64,000 nt of DNA from Sphingobium sp. (GTDB lineage Bacteria; Pseudomonadota; Alphaproteobacteria; Sphingomonadales; Sphingomonadaceae): assembly GCA_017745115.1 (NCBI GenBank), contig JAGIAA010000003.1:1-64000 (forward strand). Reading direction: 5' to 3'. Shown here piece by piece: positions 52,982 to 60,326 of the stretch (within the stretch, counting starts at the first letter, position 1; each line of letters opens with the position of its first letter). The notes beneath the pieces are model-generated. The model was not told the origin of the DNA, searched no databases, and saw only the letters and a list, made by a program, of their open reading frames with translations. The position numbers and the translations under genes were made by a program.

Positions 52982-54808
52982 ATGTCTCGATTGAACAATG
53001 GGATTGCAGCCGGCCTCGCCGTTGCGCTGCTCGCAGGCTGTGCCCAGAACGGCGCGCAACAGACGTCGGCCGTCCCGACCTCGGCCAATGTGCCCGCTAC
53101 AGGCGCGGCCGCTGCTGAGGAGGACGTCGCCGGCATCGTCGTCACCGGCTCGCGCGTCGAGAGAGGCGACTATGATTCCTATTCACCGATCACCACAGTC
53201 AGCAACGCCAAGATCGCCCGCGCGTCGGCGCCACCCGCACCGCCTCCGCCGCCCGCTCCGGGGATCACGGCAATGCAGAGATTGGCCGCGCCGTCCTTCG
53301 CGCTCCGCCCGGAATCCTGGCCCGGCCCCTATTACAAGGATGTCGGCCGCGACAAGTTCACTGCCGCCGCCGAAAACCCATTCAAGGCGGTCAAGGAAGA
53401 TCCGGTCTCGACCTTCTCGATCGACGTCGACACGGCGTCCTATTCCTTCGTCCGCGCCTCGCTCAACCGCAACGCCCTGCCGCAGCCCGCGTCGGTGCGG
53501 GCCGAGGAGATGATCAACTATTTCCCTTATGATTATGCGTCGCCTGCCACGGCTCAGCAGCCCTTCACGACCAACGTGGCCGTCTTCCCCAGCCCGTGGA
53601 CGGGGGGCCGCAAGCTCGTGCGCATCGGCATCAAGGGCTATACCGTGCAGCGCCAGACGCGGCCGAAAGCCAATCTCGTCTTCCTCATCGACACGTCCGG
53701 TTCGATGAACGAGCCCAACAAGCTGCCACTGGTCAAGCAGTCGCTCTCCATGCTGCTCGAGCAACTCGACGGCGACGATATGGTCTCGATCGTCACCTAT
53801 GCGGGTTATGCGGGCACAGCGCTCGAGCCCACCCCGGCCAGCCAGAAGGCCAAGATCCGCGCAGTGATCGACCGGCTGGGCGCGGGCGGCGGCACGGCGG
53901 GCGCCGAGGGCATTCGCCAAGCTTATACGCTCGCCGAGGAGAACCTCGATCCCAAGGGCGTCAACCGTGTCATCCTCGCGACCGACGGCGATTTCAACAT
54001 CGGCATCACCAATCAGGACGAGCTCAAGGGCTATGTCGAGCGGGAACGCGGCAAAGGCGTGTTCCTCTCGGTGCTCGGCTTCGGCATGGGCAATTATAAC
54101 GACGCGCTGATGCAGACACTGGCCCAGAACGGCAATGGCGCCGCCGCCTATATCGACACCATCTCGGAGGCGCGGAAGACATTGGTCGAGGAGGCCAGTT
54201 CGACGCTGTTCCCGATCGCCAAGGACGTGAAGATCCAGGTCGAGTTCAATCCTGCGACCGTCGCCGAATATCGGCTGATCGGCTACGAGACCCGCATGCT
54301 CGCGCGCGAGGATTTCGACAATGACAAGGTCGATGCGGGCGATGTCGGCTCGGGCCAGACGGTGACGGCGCTCTATGAAATCGTCCCGGTCGGCGGTCCG
54401 CGCGCACTTGGCGATCTGCGTTATTCGACACCCGCCCCGGCGCCGGTCATTACCTATCGTTGCGCAGGTCCGAAATGCGGCGACTTGAGTGGTGAGCTGG
54501 GCTTCGTGAAGATCCGCTACAAACTGCCCAAGTCGGATACGAGCGCGCTGATCTCGACGCCGATCAACAAGGCGGTCGAGTTCGTCCGCTTCGAGGATGC
54601 GCCGCAGGACGCCCGCTTCGCGACCAGTGTCGCCGCCTTCGCCGAGCTGCTGCGTGGCGGCAAATATAGTGGGTCGCTGGATTACGACGACGTGCTCAAG
54701 ATCGCGACCGGCGCACGCGGCGAGGATGGTTTCGGCTATCGCTCGGAGTTCATCCAGATGGTCCGCGCCGCCAAGACGGCCAATTCGATGGCTCGACTGG
54801 AGCGCTGA
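52982..54808 (+). CDS. von Willebrand factor A lipoprotein (YfbK-like) with TonB-box-like segment
   Basis: This is a 608-residue lipoprotein. The signal MSRLNNGIAAGLAVALLAGC ends at the lipidated Cys20. Residues 51-58 are GIVVTGSR, followed by a Pro-rich linker (PPAPPPPPAP), the YfbK N-terminal region (FSIDVDTASYSFVRASLNR) and the vWA domain with an intact MIDAS, DTSGSMN. A C-terminal DUF3520-like part follows. The ATG is chosen for GGGAGA seven bases upstream. A perfect 11-base terminator lies eight bases after the stop. E. coli YfbK has no established function. Confidence 0.85.
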   Translation: MSRLNNGIAAGLAVALLAGCAQNGAQQTSAVPTSANVPATGAAAAEEDVAGIVVTGSRVERGDYDSYSPITTVSNAKIARASAPPAPPPPPAPGITAMQRLAAPSFALRPESWPGPYYKDVGRDKFTAAAENPFKAVKEDPVSTFSIDVDTASYSFVRASLNRNALPQPASVRAEEMINYFPYDYASPATAQQPFTTNVAVFPSPWTGGRKLVRIGIKGYTVQRQTRPKANLVFLIDTSGSMNEPNKLPLVKQSLSMLLEQLDGDDMVSIVTYAGYAGTALEPTPASQKAKIRAVIDRLGAGGGTAGAEGIRQAYTLAEENLDPKGVNRVILATDGDFNIGITNQDELKGYVERERGKGVFLSVLGFGMGNYNDALMQTLAQNGNGAAAYIDTISEARKTLVEEASSTLFPIAKDVKIQVEFNPATVAEYRLIGYETRMLAREDFDNDKVDAGDVGSGQTVTALYEIVPVGGPRALGDLRYSTPAPAPVITYRCAGPKCGDLSGELGFVKIRYKLPKSDTSALISTPINKAVEFVRFEDAPQDARFATSVAAFAELLRGGKYSGSLDYDDVLKIATGARGEDGFGYRSEFIQMVRAAKTANSMARLER

Positions 54809-54815
54809 AAAACTG

Positions 54816-54853
54816 TGCCGCCGCTGTCGTTCGGGCAGCGGCGGCAAGCTTTT
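54816..54853 (+). terminator. Intrinsic terminator after the vWA gene
   Basis: TGCCGCCGCTG pairs perfectly with CAGCGGCGGCA over 11 bases with a nine-base loop, followed by AGCTTTT. It ends the sigma-vWA transcript, so the next gene needs its own promoter. Confidence 0.88.
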
Positions 54854-54978
54854 CCGATGTTCGCTTAGACCCGCGCGCAATAATGGATATAAGACTGGCC
54901 GATGTCCCGGTTCCTGCCTCATCCCGCCTGCCAGAGATCGCGCTTTGACGTACCGGGACCGGCTGCGCGGTGACAGCC

Positions 54979-56169
54979 ATGGGCCCCGACGACGATCTCG
55001 CCAGGCTGCTGCCCGAAGCGCCGCCCAGGCCCGACCGGCGTGAGGCGGCCATCACCGAGGCCATGCGGCGTTTCGACGGCGAGACAACGGCGCCGTCGGC
55101 GGGGAAACGCCCCCAAGGGATTCGACCGTCATGGCTGCACATAGGGCGCCCCCAACTCGGCGCACTGATGTCGGCGGCGGTGGTGGCTGTCGTCGGGGTG
55201 CCGCTGGCCCTGATGGTCGTCCGTGAGCAGCAGGCAGCGAACCCACCGGCGGAGCCCATGGCGGTAAACCAGACCGTCACGGCGTCGCGCGGGAGTGACG
55301 CTGCGCCGCAAGTGGCGTCGAAGATCGAATCTGGCGGTACAGCACAAGAGCGCGAAGCCCGGGCGGCAGGAGTTGCCGACAAAGAAGAGGGCCAGACGGC
55401 CGGCCCGGTCGCCCGAACCGAACCAGCAACACCCGCGATGGTGCCGGCACCCGCGCCGCCGCCCCCCCCACCTCCACCTCCGCCTCCGCCTCCACCTCCA
55501 CCTTCCGTGGCTTTGGCGGAAAGGTCGGCAGCGCCCGCCGCGCCTTCGACAAGCGGAAACGCAGCGGGCATCGTCGTCACCGGCAGCCGCATGGCGCGGC
55601 AGGATTATTCGTCGAACTCGCCGGTCGCGGCCGTCGGTGCGAAGAGCTTGGCCAAGCCCTCCGCTATAAGCGCCGACGAAGCGCCAAGCGCCGCGATCGT
55701 GATCACGGGCAGCCGAATTTCCGCCTCTGCGGCGCGGGCGGCACGGCGCGGCGACTGGAATGCCTGCACGATCAACGACCCCGCTCGCAGTCTTGACCGG
55801 TGCAAGCGCGAAGTCGGGAGCGACGCCAGGGGCGATGCCGGGCGCGCCGGGGCGCGGATCGCAGATGGTCTGACCAAGGCCTGGGCGGGCGATATCGATG
55901 GATCGGTCGCCGATTTCGACAGTGCCATCGCGATCAGGCCGAGGCTTGCCTTCGCCTATCTCAATCGGGGCATGGCCTACGCACGGCTGGGCGAGACCGA
56001 ACGCGCGATCAAGGACTTCGACAAGGCCATCGACTATGCGCCCTATGAGGCCCGGAGCTATTATCAGCGCAGCCTCGCGCTCAGCGCTCTCGACGAGGAC
56101 AGCCGCGCCATTTCCGATGCCGAGCGCGCCGTCAGCCTGAATCGGCTATATGAGGATCTGTTCGAGTAA
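54979..56169 (+). CDS. Single-pass membrane protein with polyproline, TonB-box-like and TPR regions
   Basis: This 396-residue protein has an acidic/basic cytoplasmic start (DDDLARLLPEAPPRPDRREA) and one transmembrane helix at about 62-81. The periplasmic part has 16 consecutive prolines (160-175), GIVVTGSR at 197-204 and AIVITGSR at 239-246, then a helical TPR-like domain from about residue 300 (FAYLNRGMAYARLGETERAI). It resembles a membrane anti-sigma or TonB-type energy protein in layout, but carries no ZAS motif. The start could be a GTG three codons upstream. It may regulate the sigma factor upstream; that is inference. Confidence 0.7.
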   Translation: MGPDDDLARLLPEAPPRPDRREAAITEAMRRFDGETTAPSAGKRPQGIRPSWLHIGRPQLGALMSAAVVAVVGVPLALMVVREQQAANPPAEPMAVNQTVTASRGSDAAPQVASKIESGGTAQEREARAAGVADKEEGQTAGPVARTEPATPAMVPAPAPPPPPPPPPPPPPPPPSVALAERSAAPAAPSTSGNAAGIVVTGSRMARQDYSSNSPVAAVGAKSLAKPSAISADEAPSAAIVITGSRISASAARAARRGDWNACTINDPARSLDRCKREVGSDARGDAGRAGARIADGLTKAWAGDIDGSVADFDSAIAIRPRLAFAYLNRGMAYARLGETERAIKDFDKAIDYAPYEARSYYQRSLALSALDEDSRAISDAERAVSLNRLYEDLFE

Positions 56170-56274
56170 CGGGCGTTTCCACGCCGATGCGCGACCCGGT
56201 GCGAGCCTTGATTTGCGTTGGATGAAAGGGACGGCAGAGCCGTTTTGACTTTCCCCTCGGCGAAGCGCAACAGT

Positions 56275-56318
56275 TCTCCCGTACGGCAAATGCCGACGAA
56301 TCCGGGAAGAACGGGAGA
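56275..56318 (+). promoter_or_regulatory. Leader hairpins that cover the dioxygenase ribosome site
   Basis: TCTCCCGT (56275-56282) pairs with ACGGGAGA (56311-56318), which contains the Shine-Dalgarno sequence GGGAGAGG of the next gene. A smaller CGGC-AAAT-GCCG hairpin nests inside. If it forms, the fold would hide the ribosome site, suggesting translational control. Confidence 0.4.
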
Positions 56319-56326
56319 GGATTGCG

Positions 56327-56818
56327 ATGGCCTATCGCACGCATGTCGGGTCGCTCGATTGCTACGAGAAGGGCATTATCGAGCTCGATGACGACCTCCG
56401 TAAATATGCCTTTTCGAATGTCTTCGAAGTCGCCGGTGCGGCGCAGCCGTTCGAGCGCGTCGCAGTGGTGCAGAATCTCGAATATGTCGCGGAAGTGATG
56501 CGGGTCGAGGGCGCCTCGCCCTGGTTCGCCGCGCCGCATGACGAGTTCGCTCTGGTGATGGACGGCGAGGTCACCTTCAACTTCGTCAAGCTCGCGGACG
56601 GCCAGGTGCCAGGCCACGAAGGCGGCGCGATCCAGCTTGGCGCCCAGCCCAATGGTCCGGTCATGGGCCGGGTCACCGCCCGTCGCGGCCATCAGGTGCT
56701 GCTGCCGGAGGGTGCGGCCTACCAGCTCGTTTCAGGCAAGCCCGCTGTGACGATCATCCAGACGGTGGACGGCCCCGCGACCGTCAAGCGCTGGTCCGAC
56801 ATCTGCACGCTGGGTTAA
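56327..56818 (+). CDS. Hydroquinone 1,2-dioxygenase, small subunit
   Basis: This is a 163-residue small (alpha) subunit of the PnpC/HapC type. Matching features are the early VGSLDCYEKGIIELDDDLRK and YAFSNVFEVA, then GPVMGRVTARRGHQVLLPEG and a final WSDICTLG. The subunit is catalytically inactive on its own and pairs with the large subunit, whose gene begins 12 bases later. The enzyme splits hydroquinone to 4-hydroxymuconic semialdehyde. The operon also carries a dehydrogenase for that product. Confidence 0.85.
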   Translation: MAYRTHVGSLDCYEKGIIELDDDLRKYAFSNVFEVAGAAQPFERVAVVQNLEYVAEVMRVEGASPWFAAPHDEFALVMDGEVTFNFVKLADGQVPGHEGGAIQLGAQPNGPVMGRVTARRGHQVLLPEGAAYQLVSGKPAVTIIQTVDGPATVKRWSDICTLG

Positions 56819-56830
56819 GGGAGGGGATCG

Positions 56831-57820
56831 ATGGACGTTTTGGACGCAGCGGTCGAGAAGCTCGGCACCGATCCCGACACCGGCTATTCGAGCTTCAGGC
56901 TCGGCAGCTTCACGTTCCGGCGCGACGAATATTTTGCGCATGTGACTTGGCCCAAGGGCAGCCACATCATCGAGATCGACCGCTTCCTGCGAGCGATGGT
57001 GCGCGATATCGGCTGGGGCTTCTTCTACGGCTGGATCTTCTTTGACGATATCTTCGGCACCACCAATCACTATGGCACGGTGGACATCTTTGCCGGTTCC
57101 TACGACCGGGGCTGCAAGGAAGCCGGCATCGACCTGCTCGAGACCTTCCCGGCCGCGACCGTGGCGCAAGCCTTCGAGACGATATCGCGCGACTGGATCA
57201 GCGAGGGCTATGATCCACTGAACGCGCCGCTTGAAACTGGATCGCCGATCGGCGCCAAGGGCAAGGAGCGGACCGATCCGCTGCTGCGCGCCTTCATCGC
57301 CGCCGATCGCATGCTGGGCCTGGAAGGCGACAAGGCCGTGCGCACCGAGGCAGACGGCTTCCCCATCAATCGCGCCTTCGCCGATCTCGACTATGATCAG
57401 CCGGAGATCGAATGCGCGCCGGGCTTCGAGGGGCAGCTCCACGCGATCAATCTCTTCGAGCATATCGCGCGGTCCAACGTCACCTGGAACCCCTCGATTA
57501 GCGCCATCACCCGCGCGAACATCTGTTGCGTGACGTCCGAGGAGCATATGCTCCCGGTGATCCACGGCAACGACCGCAACGAGTGGTTCATCCAGCTGAG
57601 CGATGAGATTCACTGGAACATCGCCGACAAGAATACGGGCGCGCCGCGCGGCCGCATCGTCATGAAGGCGGGCGACGTCTGCGCAATGCCGGCCGATATC
57701 CGCCATCAGGGTTTCTCGCCCAAGCGCTCAATGCTGATGGTCATGGAGAACGGCACGCCCGGCCTCGAGACCCGTTATGCCTCGGGCGAGCTCAAGCCCT
57801 ATCCCGTCGACTTCGGCTAG
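56831..57820 (+). CDS. Hydroquinone 1,2-dioxygenase, large subunit
   Basis: This is a 329-residue large (beta) subunit of the PnpD/HapD type with the opening FRLGSFTFRRDEYFAHVTWP and GWGFFYGWIFFDDIFGT. The iron site found in PnpCD (His256, Asn258, Glu262, His303) is matched by His245, Asn247, Glu251 and His292, in IHGNDRNEWF and ADIRHQGF, with the same spacing of 2, 6 and 47. This is good evidence for a working Fe(II) dioxygenase. It acts in the cytoplasm on hydroquinone, possibly made from 4-nitrophenol, bisphenol or hydroxyacetophenone precursors. Confidence 0.88.
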   Translation: MDVLDAAVEKLGTDPDTGYSSFRLGSFTFRRDEYFAHVTWPKGSHIIEIDRFLRAMVRDIGWGFFYGWIFFDDIFGTTNHYGTVDIFAGSYDRGCKEAGIDLLETFPAATVAQAFETISRDWISEGYDPLNAPLETGSPIGAKGKERTDPLLRAFIAADRMLGLEGDKAVRTEADGFPINRAFADLDYDQPEIECAPGFEGQLHAINLFEHIARSNVTWNPSISAITRANICCVTSEEHMLPVIHGNDRNEWFIQLSDEIHWNIADKNTGAPRGRIVMKAGDVCAMPADIRHQGFSPKRSMLMVMENGTPGLETRYASGELKPYPVDFG

Positions 57821-57823
57821 GCC

Positions 57824-58735
57824 GTGCCGACCATTCGTTCGATCGCCATCGCCGCATGGGCCGGCGTGGCGCTGCTCGCCGCTTCCAGTGCCAGCGCTGA
57901 AAGCGCCGATCATTATCGCGGCGGCTGGCTGACAGAGGCGGGCACGTCACAGATCTACGAGTTCGTGATCCGAGACGGCGGCATGGTCAGCGGTATCGCC
58001 TGCACGCAATGCGCCGACGGCACAACGCTCGCGCGGATCGAGGGCCGATTCAATGAGACGGAGGGTCTGACATTTACCGTGCGCCGTTTCACGCCCGCCG
58101 GCGCTTTCGCATCGGAAGAACGGCTGCGCGCCAAGCTGTCGGGCGGCAAGCTGGTGATCAGCGGCTGGCGCAGTCCGGACGGGAAGCCCATCGAGCGTAT
58201 CGCGATCAAGGACATGCGCGGCCCACCGCCATCTGCGTTCCCGACCGCGATCCTGCCGCCGGGCGCGCCGCCCGTACCCGTGCTCAAACCCACTGTGGTC
58301 GCCGACGGCGGCGGCCGGCCCGCGCCTTATCTGCAGCCGGGCCCCTGGCGATCGCTTACGGCCGCCGATGTCGTCGGGGTGTGGATCGGCTTCGGCTTCG
58401 GCCGGGACAAGCAGTATTTCGTTATCCGCAAGGACGGCGACCGGCTGTTCGGCCTCGCCTGCGGCCCCTGCGACAATCCCTATACCATGGGCTCGCTTGA
58501 GAATTTCTCGATCCGTGGCGATACGCTCGAGTTTGATATTGAGCATCAGGATTGGGGCGAAGGCACCGTGCTGCCGTTCGTGCGGCATGTGACGGCCCAT
58601 ATCGCGATGAACGAGATGCGCATGGACGCGCGCCGGGCCGATGTTGCGGGCGGTGCGCCGATCATCGCGTCGCTGATAGGGCCTATCTCTATCCAGTCCA
58701 CGGCGGGTAATAAGGCCGGCGACGAGACCAAATGA
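57824..58735 (+). CDS. Exported protein with duplicated CxxC domain, unknown function
   Basis: This is a 303-residue protein starting with GTG three bases after the dioxygenase gene. The signal peptide runs to ASSASA. Two similar halves are visible: one with GGMVSGIACTQCADGTTLAR and one with GDRLFGLACGPCDNPYTMG. Each has a beta-rich body around a CxxC, separated by a Pro-rich linker (PPGAPPVPVLKP). The CxxC could bind metal or haem or form a disulfide. It has no homologue I recognise in described hydroquinone operons, and it overlaps no other gene. Confidence 0.75.
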   Translation: MPTIRSIAIAAWAGVALLAASSASAESADHYRGGWLTEAGTSQIYEFVIRDGGMVSGIACTQCADGTTLARIEGRFNETEGLTFTVRRFTPAGAFASEERLRAKLSGGKLVISGWRSPDGKPIERIAIKDMRGPPPSAFPTAILPPGAPPVPVLKPTVVADGGGRPAPYLQPGPWRSLTAADVVGVWIGFGFGRDKQYFVIRKDGDRLFGLACGPCDNPYTMGSLENFSIRGDTLEFDIEHQDWGEGTVLPFVRHVTAHIAMNEMRMDARRADVAGGAPIIASLIGPISIQSTAGNKAGDETK

Positions 58736-58752
58736 CGGAATGAGGAAGACTG

Positions 58753-60174
58753 ATGCTCGACGACATGCGCTTCTATCTGGACGGAGCATGGGTGGACCGC
58801 TCGGATGCCCGGGCGATCCCCGTATACAATCCCGCTTCGGAAGAGGTGATCGGCCATGTCGCCGCGGGTTCGGCCGCTGACGTCGATCTCGCTGTGGCGG
58901 CTGCGAAGCGCGCCTTCGTGTCCTTCTCGCAGAGGCCGGTGGCGGATCGCCTCGCCCTGCTGATTCGCATCAAGGACCTGCTCGAGGCGCGCGCCGAGCA
59001 GTTCGCCCAGTCCATCGTCGCCGAGATGGGTTCGGCGATCAGCTTTGCCCGGGCCGGCCAATGCCATTTCGGCATCGAGCATGTCCGCGTGGCGATCGAC
59101 GTGCTGCGCGAGTTCGCGTTCGAGACGCAGGTCAACGGCATCCATGTCCGCAAGGAGCCGATCGGGGTGGTCGCGGCGATCACGCCATGGAACTGGCCGC
59201 TCTACCAAGTCACCGCCAAGGTGGCGCCGGCCATCGCCACGGGTTGTACCGTCGTGCTCAAGCCGAGCGAACTGTCGCCTTTCACCGCGTTGCTGTTCGC
59301 GCAGGTCATGCATGATGCTGGGACGCCTCCAGGCGTGTTCAATTTGGTCAACGGAACCGGCGATATCGTCGGCGCGGCCATGTCGGCCCATCCTGATGTC
59401 GACATGGTCTCTTTCACCGGCTCGACGCGCGCGGGGGTGCTCGTCGCACAGGCTGCCGCGCCCACGGTCAAGCGCGTGATCCAGGAGCTGGGCGGCAAGT
59501 CGCCGAATGTCTTCCTCGACGACGCCGATTTCGCGGGCGCGGTGCCCAAGGCCGTACTTGGCGGCATGCGCAATGTCGGCCAGTCCTGCGCCGCGCCGAC
59601 CCGGATCGTGGTGCCGAAGTCGCGTCTTGCCGAGGTGGAGGCGCTCGCCGCCGAGACGGCCAACGCGATCATCGTTGGCGATCCGCTCGATGAAGCCACC
59701 GTGCTCGGCGCGCTCGCCAATGCGCCCCAGTTCGCCAAAGTGCAGGGCCTCATCCAGTCCGGCATCGACGAGGGTGCCAAGCTCATCTGCGGCGGACCGG
59801 GCCTGCCGCACGGTCTCAACCGCGGCTATTTCGCACGGCCGACCATCTTCTCCGAGGTCACCACCGAGATGCGGATCGCCCAGGAGGAAATCTTCGGGCC
59901 CGTGCTGGTCATTATGCCCTATGACGACGAGGCGGACGCGATCAGGATCGCCAATGCGACGGTTTATGGCCTGAGCTCGCACGTCCAGTCCGCCGACATC
60001 GAGAGCGCCCGGCGCGTTGCCCGCCAGATCCGCGCCGGCCAGGTCCATATCAACTTCCCCGCCTGGTCGGGCTACGCGCCCTTCGGCGGCTATCGCCAGT
60101 CCGGCAATGGCCGCGAATATGGCGTGTTCGGCGTCGAGGAATATCTCGAAGTGAAGGCTGTACTTGGCTACTGA
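58753..60174 (+). CDS. Aldehyde dehydrogenase, probable 4-hydroxymuconic semialdehyde dehydrogenase
   Basis: This is a 473-residue aldehyde dehydrogenase. The catalytic Cys is in MRNVGQSCAAPTRIVVP and the glutamate in IQELGGKSPNVFL; TPWNWPLYQVTAKVAPAIA and FTGSTRAGVLVAQ bind NAD. Its position 17 bases after the unknown exported protein in the dioxygenase operon suggests the PnpE/HapE role, oxidising the ring-cleavage semialdehyde to maleylacetate. Maleylacetate reductase is not found nearby. A perfect palindrome CAAAGCGCTTTG begins one base after the stop. Confidence 0.8.
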   Translation: MLDDMRFYLDGAWVDRSDARAIPVYNPASEEVIGHVAAGSAADVDLAVAAAKRAFVSFSQRPVADRLALLIRIKDLLEARAEQFAQSIVAEMGSAISFARAGQCHFGIEHVRVAIDVLREFAFETQVNGIHVRKEPIGVVAAITPWNWPLYQVTAKVAPAIATGCTVVLKPSELSPFTALLFAQVMHDAGTPPGVFNLVNGTGDIVGAAMSAHPDVDMVSFTGSTRAGVLVAQAAAPTVKRVIQELGGKSPNVFLDDADFAGAVPKAVLGGMRNVGQSCAAPTRIVVPKSRLAEVEALAAETANAIIVGDPLDEATVLGALANAPQFAKVQGLIQSGIDEGAKLICGGPGLPHGLNRGYFARPTIFSEVTTEMRIAQEEIFGPVLVIMPYDDEADAIRIANATVYGLSSHVQSADIESARRVARQIRAGQVHINFPAWSGYAPFGGYRQSGNGREYGVFGVEEYLEVKAVLGY

Positions 60175-60175
60175 C

Positions 60176-60187
60176 CAAAGCGCTTTG
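60176..60187. other. Perfect 12-base palindrome after the hydroquinone operon
   Basis: CAAAGCGCTTTG sits just past the stop of the dehydrogenase gene, within a 152-base gap before the convergent esterase gene that otherwise contains nothing I can name. It may be part of a terminator or a binding site. Confidence 0.35.
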
Positions 60188-60326
60188 TTGGGGCACACTC
60201 GCCGCGCTGGCACAATACGCGTTCGCGACATCGCGCGCCTTCGCCCAGCGGGCTGATGTGACGGCCGGTGCGTTCAGGGCAGAGTGGCCGGCCCCGATTT
60301 CGGCCGCCCCGCTGGCGCCGTAGCTT

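Noticed and set aside
53183..54922. Long minus-strand frame opposite the vWA gene
   Set aside because: Shadow of the vWA lipoprotein gene, whose MIDAS motif and lipobox are clear on the plus strand.
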